Shown here one piece after another: positions 32,901-41,186 of a stretch of 64,000 nucleotides of DNA (its first letter is position 1; the number at the start of each line of letters is the position of its first letter). The position numbers were made by a program, and so were the translations under genes. The stretch spans positions 1 to 64,000 of the forward strand of contig DYEU01000003.1 in NCBI GenBank assembly GCA_020725555.1. Direction: 5' to 3'. The notes under the pieces were generated by a model. The model made no database searches, had not been told where the DNA came from, and saw only the letters and a list, made by a program, of their open reading frames with translations. The DNA is from Desulfatibacillum sp. Its GTDB lineage: Bacteria > Desulfobacterota > Desulfobacteria > Desulfobacterales > SpSt-501.

Positions 32901-33510
32901 TCTCCTGCGGCGGGAAGATCTCCAAATCCGGGGCCTGGCAGCGCCCCAGCAAGGCGAGCCACCCGGCCGGGGTGGTCCACGCCGGCCGCAGGGCGGCGAG
33001 AAACTCGGGCGGCTGGTTGCAGATCGCGGTGCGCCAGAAATCCTCGACGATCTCGCGCATCAGGGGGGCGGCGTCGGTGACGATCTCGAAGCGGAAGCCG
33101 CTTGCGGTCTCGAAGGCATGCTCGTAGAGGAGCCGCTGGCAGAAGCCGTGGATCGTGAGGATGACGGCGCGGTCGAAATCGATCAGCGCCTGGCGCATCC
33201 GCTGGGCGGCGCGGCGCGGGTCCCCAAGCCGCGGCAGAAGCCGCGCGAAGAGCGGATCTTTCCCCTCCCCCCCTCCCCCGGCGGCGAGCCACGCCGCCCA
33301 CTCGGCCGCCCGGCGGTAGATGCGCTCGCGCAGCTCCGCCGTGGCCGCCCGCGTGAAGGTCACGACGACGATCTGCTCGACCGGCATTTCCGCCTCGAGG
33401 ACGAGCCGCAGGAAGAGCTCCTCGATGGCGTGGGTCTTGCCGGTCCCGGCGGCGGCCTCGATGAGGGAGGTTCCCGCAAGCGGGATCGCAAGCGCGTCGT
33501 AGCGTTTCAT
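29923..33510 (-). CDS. recB: Exodeoxyribonuclease V beta subunit
   Basis: 1195 residues from the ATG at 33510, overlapping recC by ATGA. It is the 3'-5' helicase and only nuclease of RecBCD. Walker A is LIEAAAGTGKTHAIEELFLRL, then FTRAATAELRERIYRRA, LVDEFQDTDGLQYRIL, LLVLIGDPKQAIYGFRGAD, TLHRSKGLAYPVVFLPFA, and YVALTRARDRCYLAWG. The C-terminal nuclease motif GVIDLVFEHRGRFYLVDWKS supplies the catalytic Asp-Asp-Lys. The open frame continues further upstream into recC sequence, but this start is the coupled one. Confidence 0.95.
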   Translation of the reverse strand: MKRYDALAIPLAGTSLIEAAAGTGKTHAIEELFLRLVLEAEMPVEQIVVVTFTRAATAELRERIYRRAAEWAAWLAAGGGGEGKDPLFARLLPRLGDPRRAAQRMRQALIDFDRAVILTIHGFCQRLLYEHAFETASGFRFEIVTDAAPLMREIVEDFWRTAICNQPPEFLAALRPAWTTPAGWLALLGRCQAPDLEIFPPQETAALRPESLEAYRAARARLRELWPQATPRIRELLAKAPLNATQYGREGRPGPGSREARLEPLLQALTAFLEEESPAGVPPGGLKKLAASQLRAATRKGAAPPRHDVFDRCEELFRSWERLEEELKAELRRLKRDFIAFIRDEAARRKARRGMLTFDDLLRKTAEALEGPGGGEFARLASSRYRAALVDEFQDTDGLQYRILSRLFGAPPQLLVLIGDPKQAIYGFRGADLFSYLQAARRVPAAFTLGDNHRSRAPLVRAVNTLFQRVPAPFVFEEIAYRPVRAARGEGGGGAGLVIWYLDSREGREDGKPLDEASARDVAGRAVCREILRLTAPPEPAYTPGDIAVLVRTNAQARFMKRLLAARRIPAVVYGTADVFAADEARELYFVLAAIARPADPTRLKTALATRMLGLSAAAIAALEGAPAAWQARQERHGEYLRIWRSRGFAVALRGFIREERVKERLLRLPDGERRLTDLLHLVEIVHGAAVEETLGPEEVLAWLAARIASPAEAGAGEHPLRLESDARAVQIVTLHRSKGLAYPVVFLPFAGSASSAEEGDFLFHDPARDYRPTLDVSGEKETPNRVQARNEALAENLRLLYVALTRARDRCYLAWGRTRNAQSSALAWLLRSAEGDAADEGDRVKRLSEEHRTLDDEALRARLAGLAAASGGTIALEEPPQDEPGLLQRPPGPDATLSFRRFAGTIDESWGVTSYSSLIAARRDVEDPLGEAAPAVPVLQNEVAAGGEAPLADFPAGARSGIFFHKILETAAPGGADLNERVRGALSEHGVEPLWADSVADLLRKLERFPLFLDPQAVCLAEVEQTRRAHEMDFTLPLRRITPGVLEGLFREAAAGPAAAQAEQAIGRLRFSPVRGFLRGVIDLVFEHRGRFYLVDWKSNRLGMRFQDYREEALAAAMTGHLYVLQYYLYVLALHRLLALRVPGYRYERHFGGVAYVFLRGIRGEDDPTTGIFRDRPEPELIHRWEEALLEPPA

Positions 33511-36500
33511 GGCAGCGTGAGCTTCTCCTCCTCGAGGCATTCGCGGAGCGGCCCCCAGACCCTGCGGCTCAACGCCTGGAACTCCTCGCCCAGGGAATCC
33601 CCCTCCCCGTGGCAGCGGTGATGCCAGGGGTCCGCGGACTCGCCCGGGCGTTGCTCGTCGCCCTCCCAGAGACGCCGGGCGCCGGCGAGCGCCGCGCGGG
33701 GGGCGCGCCCTTCTTCCTCGAGCAGGCGAAAGAATTCCATCGAGCACTCCGGAAAAAAGGGGATCGGCCGCCGCCTCCCCTCGCGGAAGATCGCGACCAG
33801 ATCGTCAAGAAGCGCGGCGGGGTCCGAAGGCGGCCGGAGGCGGACCACGGTATCGGTGCCGAGCAGAAGGCTTTGCGCCCCGGCCGGGGCGGGAGGGGTC
33901 CCACCGCGGCAGAAGGCGAGGTGCTCAACCCAGAGGCCGAGGCGATCGGCGGCGCGCACCCGGGCGAAGCGCGTCCGGACCACGCCGGTCGCGCCCTTCG
34001 CGGGAAGCAGGGCGGCGAGCTCGATCCCCGCCGCCGAGAGGATTCTTCGCTCGGCGGCGGCCGGGGGCGCCAACCCCGCCTCCTCCAGCACGCGGGCCAT
34101 CCGATCGGCCAGGCGCCAGAGCGCGCGAAACTCGATCTCGCCCGCCCGGCCGGGCGGGAGCTTCCCCTCGGCCCGGAGCACCGCGAACAGCTCCTGCGCC
34201 GGCCGGCCGGCCAGCCGTTCCTCGAACGCGCGGGCCCCCAGGCGATAGCGATCGAGCCCCTCGATCGAAAAGGGCTCGCTATCGGAACATTCCGCCTGCG
34301 GGATATCGAGGGCGACCCCCAGGCGGCGGCGCAGAAAGTAGCGGGAGGGGTTGCCGAAGAAGGAAACCAGCTCCTCCAGGGCGAGGGGGCCTTCGGCCGG
34401 GGAGTCCTGCGCCTCCTCCGCCGGGAGCGGCTCGCGGGCGAAGCCCTCGGGGACGGGTCCCTCGCGCAAGGCGCGCAGGGCCGCCGCGTCTTCCTGCGAG
34501 TAGCTGAAGAGGGCGGGCTCGCCCCGGAAGTAGCGCTCGGAGAAGGGGTGCAGCGGGTGGTGGACGAGGATCGGTTGCGCCGGGTCCTCGAGCTCGAGCC
34601 CGTAGCCCTGGGCGAGGGTGTCCAGCAGTTCGCTCACCAGCACCGAGGGGGGAAGCCGGCGGTTGTCCTGGATGTCCTGGCCCACGTAGCTGAGGATCAG
34701 GCGCCGCCTGGCCGAGAGGATCGCCTCGAGGAAAAGGTAGCGGTCGTCGCTGCGCCGGGAGCGGTCCCCCGGCCGGGGCGCAAGCGCCATGCGGTCGAAG
34801 GCGAGCCGTCGCGTCTCCCGCGGAAAGGCGTCGTGATCCAGGCCGAGAAGGCAGACCACGGGAAAGGGGATGCTGCGCATCGGCAGCATGGAGCAGAAGG
34901 TCACCCCTTCGCGCAAGAACCCCCGCCCCGCCCCCGCGCTCTCCAGCCGCCGCTCGAGCAGGCGCCGCAGCACCTCGAGGGGGACCGGGACGCGGCAGCC
35001 GCTTAAGGCTTCCAGCCCGGGGAGCCCCGCGAGCATCCGTTCGAGGGTGAGCCGCTCGTCCAACCGGGATTCGCCCGGGGCGAAGAACTCCTCGAGCAGC
35101 CGCAGCAGCTCCCCGCCCCACGCCGAAAGGGGCCGCGGCTGCCTCAGCCGCCGGCACAGGGCGACCGCCCGTTCGAGGAAATCGAGAAAGCCGCCCAGCA
35201 GGGCGGCCTCGCTGCCCTCGAGGAAGTCGGCCCCCCGCAGGCCCAGAAAGCGCTCCCCGCCGGCCGCGGGCAGGGCATAGCCGAGCAGCAGGCGCTCGAT
35301 CCCCGCCTTCCAGGTGTTCTGCGGCTCCCCCAGGTGGGCCAGCGCGGGGTGCAGCTCGGCATCGAGCCCCCAGCGGATCTCCGCCCCGCGGAGCCACGCG
35401 GCAAGCCTTGCGAGTTCGCCGCCGGCCAGGCCGAAGCGTCCGGCGATGTCGGGGTCCTCCAGGATGCGGAGCAGCTCCTCGACCGTGAAGCGGCTGTCCT
35501 TCAGGTCGAGGAGCTTGAAAACGCTCTGCAGGAAGGGGCTATCGCGCAACGGGGTGCGGTCGGCCACGTGGAAGGGGATGGGCGGGTCCCCCGCGCCGAA
35601 GACCGCGGCGGCATAGGGGGCGTAGCGCTCGATGTCCGGGGCCATCACGACCACGTCGGCGGGGCCGAGCGCGGGGTCCTCTTCCCAGAGCGCGAGCAGC
35701 TGATCGCGCAGCACCTCCATCTCCCGCATCGGGCTGTGGCAGGAGTGGACCCGGACCGTGCCGTCCTGCATCGCTCGGGGGAGCGGGGCGGGCGGCCGCA
35801 GGAGCAGGAGATCGGTCTGGATCCGGTGAAGCAGGGTCTCTTCCCCGGGCTCCTCGAAGAGCTCCAGCGGATCGGCGGCCTCGCCGGCGATCGCCTCCAG
35901 AAACTGCCGCCCCGGCAGACCGAGCGAGGCGAGGAGGGGATGCCCTTCCTCGAGATGCAAAAACCCTTCCGCATCGCCGCGGGGGCTCTTGCGTGCGATG
36001 TTCAGGATCTGGCGCCGGGGGAGCAGATCGGCCCAGTACTCCCGGCAGGGGCTGAGCAGAAAGAAATAGACGTCGAGCAGCTCGGAGAGCGCCCGCAGCA
36101 TTTCCAGGTGGAAGAACGGCAGATAGGAGATGCCGAAGACGAAGACGCGGCCGGGCAATCTCCCCGGCGGCAGGGAACGCGTGCGGATCACCTCGGCGAG
36201 CAGGCGATGGAGCGCCTGGCGGTGAAGGCCGCCGGTCGCGGCGACGACCCGCCTCCAGAGCAGGCCCTGCCAGCGGTGGGGTTCGCGGCGCGGCGGCGGG
36301 GTTCTTTCCCAGGCTGCGATCATCTCCGGGCGGAAGACGAGGTACTGGTCGAAGAGATCCGCGGTCTGCTCGGCCAGCTCCCAGCGCCTGAGCTGCGAAG
36401 GGTCGTTTTCGAGGTAGCGGCCGAGGGCGCGAAAGGCCTCCTCGGCGGGGAGCTCCCCGAAGAGCGCAAACAGGCGGAAAGCGAGCGCCTCGGGGTCGAA

Positions 36501-36761
36501 CGGCGAGGGGTCACCGGCCCGCCGGATCCCGGCCGCCTCCGCGAGCCGTTCGAGAAAGGCGTTGGGAAAGGGAAAGGCGAGGTTCGCACAGACGCCGTTT
36601 CGGCGGGCGATCTGCTGGGCGAGCCATCGCTCCATGCCCCGGCTCTGCACGACGATCGTCTCGGCGGCCAGGGGCGAGCCGCCGGGCTCCCGCAGGAGGT
36701 CGGCAAGGGCGACGGCCAGCCGTTCCATGCGGTTGCTGGTGACCAGGTGCAGTCCGGCCAT
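33507..36761 (-). CDS. recC: Exodeoxyribonuclease V gamma subunit
   Basis: 1084 residues. RecC is an inactivated helicase that splits DNA strands and recognises Chi. The N terminus LHLVTSNRMERLAVALADLL, followed by ETIVVQSRGMERWLAQQIARRNGVCAN-type sequence, is the family hallmark. LHRIQTDLLLLRP, VHSCHSPMREMEVLRDQLLALW, DVVVMAPDIERYAPY and VCLLGLDHDAFPR also match. It is first of a recC-recB-recD series with four- and seventeen-base overlaps, giving stoichiometric expression. The gap to the small upstream membrane gene is only 15 bases. Confidence 0.94.
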   Translation of the reverse strand: MAGLHLVTSNRMERLAVALADLLREPGGSPLAAETIVVQSRGMERWLAQQIARRNGVCANLAFPFPNAFLERLAEAAGIRRAGDPSPFDPEALAFRLFALFGELPAEEAFRALGRYLENDPSQLRRWELAEQTADLFDQYLVFRPEMIAAWERTPPPRREPHRWQGLLWRRVVAATGGLHRQALHRLLAEVIRTRSLPPGRLPGRVFVFGISYLPFFHLEMLRALSELLDVYFFLLSPCREYWADLLPRRQILNIARKSPRGDAEGFLHLEEGHPLLASLGLPGRQFLEAIAGEAADPLELFEEPGEETLLHRIQTDLLLLRPPAPLPRAMQDGTVRVHSCHSPMREMEVLRDQLLALWEEDPALGPADVVVMAPDIERYAPYAAAVFGAGDPPIPFHVADRTPLRDSPFLQSVFKLLDLKDSRFTVEELLRILEDPDIAGRFGLAGGELARLAAWLRGAEIRWGLDAELHPALAHLGEPQNTWKAGIERLLLGYALPAAGGERFLGLRGADFLEGSEAALLGGFLDFLERAVALCRRLRQPRPLSAWGGELLRLLEEFFAPGESRLDERLTLERMLAGLPGLEALSGCRVPVPLEVLRRLLERRLESAGAGRGFLREGVTFCSMLPMRSIPFPVVCLLGLDHDAFPRETRRLAFDRMALAPRPGDRSRRSDDRYLFLEAILSARRRLILSYVGQDIQDNRRLPPSVLVSELLDTLAQGYGLELEDPAQPILVHHPLHPFSERYFRGEPALFSYSQEDAAALRALREGPVPEGFAREPLPAEEAQDSPAEGPLALEELVSFFGNPSRYFLRRRLGVALDIPQAECSDSEPFSIEGLDRYRLGARAFEERLAGRPAQELFAVLRAEGKLPPGRAGEIEFRALWRLADRMARVLEEAGLAPPAAAERRILSAAGIELAALLPAKGATGVVRTRFARVRAADRLGLWVEHLAFCRGGTPPAPAGAQSLLLGTDTVVRLRPPSDPAALLDDLVAIFREGRRRPIPFFPECSMEFFRLLEEEGRAPRAALAGARRLWEGDEQRPGESADPWHHRCHGEGDSLGEEFQALSRRVWGPLRECLEEEKLTLP

Positions 36762-36776
36762 GGGGGGCTCGGGGGG

Positions 36777-37199
36777 CTACTCCCAGCGGTCGCGGCCTTT
36801 GGGCTCGAGGTCGATCACGTCGTCGTCGCCTGCGTGGCGGGCAGGCGGCTTTTGGGCGGCCCGCGTGAGAAGAGCGTTCAGGGCCCAGTTCACGGCGCTG
36901 ATGATGACCGAGCCGAAAACGGCCGGCCAGAAGCCGGCGACGTCGAAGCCGCGGATCACCCCGGAGACCAGGCTGAGCAGGACGGCGTTGATCACCAGCA
37001 GAAAAAGACCGAAGGAAAGCACAGTGATCGGCAGCGTGAGCAGGACGAGGAGCGGCCGGAGAAGGGCGTTCAGGACCCCCAGGAGGGCCGCGGCCGAGAG
37101 CGCGGAAAAAAAACCGCTCACGGAGATGCCGGGAACGACGTAGGCGGCGACCAGCACCGCGACGGAGAGGACGATCCAGCGAAGAACGAGATAGGCCAT
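36777..37199 (-). CDS. Small four-helix membrane protein (phage-holin superfamily IV / PF04020-like)
   Basis: 140 residues, starting MAYLVLRWIVLSVAVLVAAYVVP. Four hydrophobic helices carry the conserved LNALLRPLLVLLTLPITVLSFGLFLLVINAVLL block and RGFDVAGFWPAVFGSVIISAVNWAL. A charged tail follows (DDDVIDLEPKGRDRWE). The family is common in bacterial chromosomes with no proven role; similarity to holins is structural only. It lies between manA (38 bases) and recC (15 bases), all in the same direction. Confidence 0.85.
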   Translation of the reverse strand: MAYLVLRWIVLSVAVLVAAYVVPGISVSGFFSALSAAALLGVLNALLRPLLVLLTLPITVLSFGLFLLVINAVLLSLVSGVIRGFDVAGFWPAVFGSVIISAVNWALNALLTRAAQKPPARHAGDDDVIDLEPKGRDRWE

Positions 37200-37237
37200 G
37201 ATTGCCGCGTCGAGCCTACTTGAGGGGCCGCATCTTG

Positions 37238-38500
37238 TCAAGTCGCGTGGGGAAAAGAAAACCGATTCACTTCGACTGGTTGCGGCACAAAGGCCCTGAA
37301 AGCGAGCAGCTCCCCGCTCAGGGCGTAGGAGGAAACCGCGGCCGGCACGAGAAAGGATGCCCCCCGGGAGACGGCCAGCCGCCGCGGGCTTGCGCCGGCT
37401 TCCTCGAGAACGCCCTCCCCTTCCATGCAAAGGAGGATCTCGACCCCCTCGCCCGACTCGCAGCGAAAGGATGCGCCCGGCCGCGTGCGGATGACCGACA
37501 AGGCGAAGCGGCCGACCGGCGGCACATAGCGGGTCTCGCAAGCGCCGGCCGGTTCGGGGGCGATCTCGTGCACCCCGCTCTGGGCGAAGTCGATCGTCGC
37601 CAGAAGCTCCGCCGCGTCCACGTGTTTCGGCGTCAACCCGCCGCGGATCACGTTGTCGGAGTCGGCCATGAGCTCGATGCCCAGCCCGTCGACGTAGGCG
37701 TGGAGGGTCCCCGGCGGGAGGAACAACGCCCGGCCCGGCTCCAGGATGACCGGGTTCATCCAGGCCGGGGCGAGCACCCCGATGTCGTCGGGGAAAAAGC
37801 GGGCCAGGTGGGCGATCCAGCCCAGGCCCGGCTCATTGAGGCGCGGGCTCTGCGCGAGGGCCTCGGCGATGAGGTCTCTTCTGCGCTCGCGGCCCTCGTC
37901 CCCCGAGAGCGCAAGAAGCCCGGCGACGAGCCGCTTGAGCCCCTCCCGGCCGGGATCGGCCGCGAGTTGCGCGGCCTCGTCCATCAGCCCGCTCGGGCAC
38001 AGCCGCCCGAGCAGCTCGGCCGTCTTCCGGGCATCGCGCAGGCCGCAAAGCAGGCGGAAGCAACCGCAGGCGTAGATCAGTTCAGGCTTCGGGTTGGGGT
38101 CGCGGTAGTTGCGTCGCGGGGAGTCGAGCGGCAGGCCGGCGCGGTTTTCGCGCGCGAAGCCGCGGGCGGCCTGGGCGGCATCGGGGTGGACCTGGATGGA
38201 GAGCGGCCGCGCGGCGGCGATCACCTTGAAGAGAAACGGAAAGGCGTCCCCGAAACGCCGCCTCAGGGCCGGCCCCAGGACGAGGTCGGGGTGCCGGCGC
38301 GTGAGCTCGTCCAGGCCGATCCATCCCGCCGCGGTCTCGACGGCCGAGGGGGCCTTCGGGTGCGCCCCCATCCAGAGTTCGGCCATGGGTTTGCCGTCGG
38401 GGTTCGCGATTCCCAGGAGATCCGCGATCGCCGTCGGCGAGCCCCAGTCGTAATCCAGGATGCGGTGGCGAAGGCGAAGGATCCGGTCCGGGGTCTCCAT
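37238..38500 (-). CDS. manA: Mannose-6-phosphate isomerase, class I
   Basis: 420 residues from the ATG at 38500. It interconverts fructose-6-phosphate and mannose-6-phosphate, feeding GDP-mannose and surface glycans. ILDYDWGSPTAIADLLG, MAELWMGAHPKAPS, the metal-site ISIQVHPDAAQAARGFA-like region, NPKPELIYA and LPPGTLHAYVDGLGIELMADSDNVIRGGLTPKHVD are all class I features. The C-terminal cupin half ends in VSSYALSGELLAFRAFVPQ. The gene is divergent from the phosphatase gene, with AAAGGG upstream of its start. Confidence 0.95.
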   Translation of the reverse strand: METPDRILRLRHRILDYDWGSPTAIADLLGIANPDGKPMAELWMGAHPKAPSAVETAAGWIGLDELTRRHPDLVLGPALRRRFGDAFPFLFKVIAAARPLSIQVHPDAAQAARGFARENRAGLPLDSPRRNYRDPNPKPELIYACGCFRLLCGLRDARKTAELLGRLCPSGLMDEAAQLAADPGREGLKRLVAGLLALSGDEGRERRRDLIAEALAQSPRLNEPGLGWIAHLARFFPDDIGVLAPAWMNPVILEPGRALFLPPGTLHAYVDGLGIELMADSDNVIRGGLTPKHVDAAELLATIDFAQSGVHEIAPEPAGACETRYVPPVGRFALSVIRTRPGASFRCESGEGVEILLCMEGEGVLEEAGASPRRLAVSRGASFLVPAAVSSYALSGELLAFRAFVPQPVEVNRFSFPHAT

Positions 38501-38616
38501 ATCGTTGCCCTTTCCTCCCCGCCCCCCGGCGGTGAACTTTTCGGCGATTTGGCCGATAATGATTGCGTCAGGCACGCCGCGGCCGCTGGGGGACGACGCG
38601 ATTGTACCACAACCCA

Positions 38617-39447
38617 TTGATTCGAAATCCTAATTCAGATTGCCGGGCGGTTCAATCCTGGGGACTCAGCGACAGGGGCAGAATCCGCGCCGTGAACGAG
38701 GACCGCCTGCTGATCGACGACGAGCACGGCATCTACGCCGTGGCCGACGGCATGGGCGGCCACCGCGCCGGCGAGGTCGCAAGCTCGCTGGCGATCGAGT
38801 CGATCCGGCGCTACCTGGCCGGCGGCCCCGCCGCCGACGTCGCCGCGGCCCCCGTCCCCCTTTCGGCTTCCGCCCAGCGGCTGCTGGCGGGCATCTGCTG
38901 GAGCAACCGCGTGGTGCACGAAGCGGCCGTCTCCTCCGGGAGCCTCCAGGGCATGGGCTCGACGATCGCCGCGGTCTATCTCGCGGGCGATTCGCTGGTG
39001 GCGGCCAACGTCGGGGACAGCCCGATTTACCTGATCCGCGGCGGGAAGATCGAGCGGCTCTCGGAGCCGCACACCCTGCGCGAGGAGCTGGGCCCGGAGG
39101 AAGTGCCGGCCTCGCTGGGACACGTGCTCACCCGCGCCCTGGGGACCCGTCCGACGGTCGAGCCCGCGATCTGCGAGGTGAGCGCGCTCTGCGAAGACAC
39201 GGTCGTGATCTGCTCCGACGGCCTGAGCAACAAGCTTGCCGCCGAGGAAATCCGGGACATCGTCCTTTCCCACCCGCCGGAGCGGGCCTGCCGCGAAATG
39301 ATCGCGCTGGCGAACGCCCGCGGCGGGGAAGACAACATCTCCGCCGTGGTGCTGCGCTTCGGGAGGCGGGCGGACAGCGGGGCGGCCGGGGGCTTGCGCC
39401 GCCTGCTCCGCCGCCTGAGGCGGCTTGCCGCGCGGTGGCGAAGATGA
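38617..39447 (+). CDS. PP2C-family Ser/Thr protein phosphatase
   Basis: About 276 residues. The start is uncertain: TTG at 38617 is chosen, TTG at 38563 is the alternative, and no ATG precedes the domain. The metal-binding PP2C motifs are complete: WGLSDRGRIRAVNEDR, YAVADGMGGHRAGEVAS, LQGMGSTIAAVYL, VANVGDSPIYLIR, VICSDGLSNKL and GGEDNISAVVLRF. It ends in a basic RRLLRRLRRLAARW tail. It should reverse Hanks-type kinase phosphorylation. The next gene, 16 bases on, encodes a double FHA protein, the usual reader of such phosphothreonines. No kinase gene is in the window. Confidence 0.92.
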   Translation: MIRNPNSDCRAVQSWGLSDRGRIRAVNEDRLLIDDEHGIYAVADGMGGHRAGEVASSLAIESIRRYLAGGPAADVAAAPVPLSASAQRLLAGICWSNRVVHEAAVSSGSLQGMGSTIAAVYLAGDSLVAANVGDSPIYLIRGGKIERLSEPHTLREELGPEEVPASLGHVLTRALGTRPTVEPAICEVSALCEDTVVICSDGLSNKLAAEEIRDIVLSHPPERACREMIALANARGGEDNISAVVLRFGRRADSGAAGGLRRLLRRLRRLAARWRR

Positions 39448-39463
39448 AGGCAGGGTGCCGGAC

Positions 39464-40231
39464 ATGCCGCTGCTCACGCTGAAATTCAAAGACAACGTCC
39501 TCGGCCGCTACCCGATCGGCAGGGGGGCCTCCCTCACCATCGGCCGGCGCAAGGACAACGACATCGTCATCGACAACCTCGCGGTGTCGGGCCATCACGC
39601 GCGCATCGACGGCGTCGGCGAGGCCTTCGTGCTCGTCGACCTGCAAAGCAAGAACGGCACCTTCGTCAACGAGCGGATGGTCGCCTCCCACCGGCTGAAA
39701 CACCGCGACGTGATCAGCATCGGCAAGCACCAGATCCTGTTCTCCCTCGAGGAGGCACCGGCCGCCGAGGAGGCGGATCCGCTGCCGGCCGTGGACCGCA
39801 CCATGGTCATGGACACCCCCACCTACCGCTCCATGGTGGAAAAGAGCGCCGCCGCCGCGCCGCGGGGCCCCGCCCCCCGGCCGCCGCAAGGGGCGCGCCT
39901 CGCCTTCGTGAGCGGCGGGAAAGGAACCCTCACGGTCTCCGGAAACCTCTTCACCCTGGGAAGGGATCCGGCCTGCGACCTCGTGGTGCGCGGCTGGCGG
40001 GTGGGCCGCACGGCGGCGACCCTGAGCCGCAGGCCGGACGGCTGGTACCTGAGCTATGTCGGCGGCTTCAGCCGCCCGCGCGTGAACGGAAGGACGCTTC
40101 GGGCCCCGCTTCGTCTCGCCGATCTCGACGTGATCGCGCTCGGGGGGGTGCAGTTGCAGTTTTTCGTGGAAAACGAGGCGGAGGGGGAGGCAACCGGCGG
40201 GGCCGCGGCACCGCCGCCCCTTCGGCCGTGA
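39464..40231 (+). CDS. Double FHA-domain protein
   Basis: 255 residues from the ATG at 39464. The first FHA domain (about 5-90) has RYPIGRGASLTIGRRKDNDIVIDNLAVSGHHARI-type sequence with the GR, SGHH and NGTFVN phosphopeptide-binding residues. A linker leads to a second, degenerate FHA (about 160-240: LFTLGRDPACDLVVRGW, YVGGFSRPRVNGRTL), which lacks the SxxH. It pairs with the PP2C gene immediately upstream. No transmembrane segment is seen. Confidence 0.9.
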   Translation: MPLLTLKFKDNVLGRYPIGRGASLTIGRRKDNDIVIDNLAVSGHHARIDGVGEAFVLVDLQSKNGTFVNERMVASHRLKHRDVISIGKHQILFSLEEAPAAEEADPLPAVDRTMVMDTPTYRSMVEKSAAAAPRGPAPRPPQGARLAFVSGGKGTLTVSGNLFTLGRDPACDLVVRGWRVGRTAATLSRRPDGWYLSYVGGFSRPRVNGRTLRAPLRLADLDVIALGGVQLQFFVENEAEGEATGGAAAPPPLRP

Positions 40232-40263
40232 CCCGGGCTCTGCGCGGCCGCCGCACCCCGGGT
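40231..40263. terminator. Weak inverted repeat between FHA gene and efp
   Basis: ACCCGGG (40231-40237) pairs perfectly with CCCGGGT (40257-40263) across a 19-base GC-rich loop. It is at the end of the FHA gene and before the end of convergent efp. The T-run is poor, so terminator function is uncertain. Confidence 0.35.
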
Positions 40264-40294
40264 TTCCCTTCCCGCAGCCCGGCCCGGGCGGGGG

Positions 40295-40858
40295 CTACTC
40301 CTTCACGCGCTCGACGTACTCGCCGGTCCGCGTGTCGATCTTGATCAGCTGCCCTTCCTCGAGAAACGGGGGGACCTGCACCACGTAGCCGGTCTCGAGG
40401 GTCGCCGGCTTCGAGTCGCCCGAGGCCGTGTCCCCCTTCACCCAGGGGTCGGCCTTGACGATGCGCAGGTGCATGAAGGTGGGGAGCGTGATGCCGATCG
40501 GACGGTCGCGGTAGAACAACACCGTGCAGCGGGTGTTTTCGAGCAGGAAATTCCGCGCCTCGCCGACCTGCTCCTCGGAGAGGAATTCCTGCTCGTAGTT
40601 CGCGGTGTTCATGAAGCAGTACTTGTCGCCTTCCTTGTAAAGGAACTCCATCTCCTTTTCTTCGAGCTGCGGCTCCCCGAATTTCTCCCCGGAACGGAAG
40701 GTGCGGTCGAACTGGACCCCGGTTAGCATGTTCTTCAGGCGGCACTTGTAGAGGGCCTGGCCCTTTCCGGGCTTGACGAACTCGAACTGGACGACCAGGT
40801 AGGGCTCCCCTTCGTACTCGATCTTGAGGCCCTTGCGGAGATCGCTGCTCTCGTACAT
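40295..40858 (-). CDS. efp: Elongation factor P
   Basis: 187 residues, normal length, three OB-type domains. EF-P relieves ribosome stalling at polyproline. The modification-loop lysine is present in FVKPGKGQALYK (Lys32 in this numbering), which suggests beta-lysylation-type modification rather than the Arg-rhamnosyl form. The C-terminal GDTASGDSKPATLETGYVVQVP and IKIDTRTGEYVERVK are typical. AAAGGGAAG lies about seven bases before the ATG at 40858; longer upstream reading frames are not family sequence. Proline-rich proteins elsewhere in the window would be natural clients. Confidence 0.96.
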   Translation of the reverse strand: MYESSDLRKGLKIEYEGEPYLVVQFEFVKPGKGQALYKCRLKNMLTGVQFDRTFRSGEKFGEPQLEEKEMEFLYKEGDKYCFMNTANYEQEFLSEEQVGEARNFLLENTRCTVLFYRDRPIGITLPTFMHLRIVKADPWVKGDTASGDSKPATLETGYVVQVPPFLEEGQLIKIDTRTGEYVERVKE

Positions 40859-40939
40859 GTCGGTGCTTCCCTTTCGGCGTCGTCGGCGGCGGGGCTCGGC
40901 CCGCGATCGGGGGCGCATCCCCCAGGCGAAAACGCGCGC

Positions 40940-40968
40940 GTTGTAACACGCTTTGCGATGGGGATCAA
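40940..40968 (-). promoter_or_regulatory. Candidate efp promoter
   Basis: Reading the minus strand, TTGATC (40963-40968) and TACAAC (40940-40945) are 17 bases apart. The efp leader would be about 75 bases. Confidence 0.5.
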
Positions 40969-41046
40969 CCGCGTCCCGGCACCCGCGCGGGGCTTCCCGG
41001 CGCGGGCCGCCGGCCGCCGGGCCCCTTCCGCGGCCCCCGCGGGCGA

Positions 41047-41075
41047 TTGACTTTTGCGCCGGCCTTGGCGATAGT
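41047..41075 (+). promoter_or_regulatory. guaA promoter
   Basis: TTGACT (41047-41052) and GATAGT (41070-41075) are separated by exactly 17 bases. Transcription from about 41082 gives a ~105-base leader that includes the hairpin at 41119-41158. Confidence 0.65.
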
Positions 41076-41118
41076 GCGGTCGAACCGATGCGCCGACGGA
41101 TCCGCGCCGCGGAAGCGC

Positions 41119-41158
41119 CGCCCGCCGCGGGGGGAAGCTCCGCCCTCCGCGGCGGGCG
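41119..41158 (+). other. Leader hairpin upstream of guaA
   Basis: A perfect 12-base-pair GC stem (41119-41130 with 41147-41158), loop 16 bases, lies in the predicted guaA 5-prime leader 28 bases before the ATG and about ten bases before a GGGGAACG ribosome site. It is followed by CTTTCACC, not a run of T. It could be an attenuator, a translation-control structure or neutral. No known purine or PRPP/ppGpp riboswitch consensus is recognised. Confidence 0.5.
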
Positions 41159-41186
41159 CTTTCACCCCGGGGAACGCCAACGAACC

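Larger units (their letters stand above)
40859..41186. other. Divergent efp/guaA intergenic region, no gene seen
   Basis: 328 bases, very GC-rich. It holds a minus-strand promoter for efp (40940-40968), a plus-strand promoter for guaA (41047-41075) and a hairpin in the guaA leader (41119-41158), each listed separately. The middle (40975-41045) is low-complexity GC with short inverted repeats such as GCCGCCGGCCGCCGGGC, and it has no credible coding capacity. Confidence 0.7.

Noticed and set aside
36777..37199. Prophage holin.
   Set aside because: The four-helix family is a normal chromosomal one and no other phage gene is nearby.
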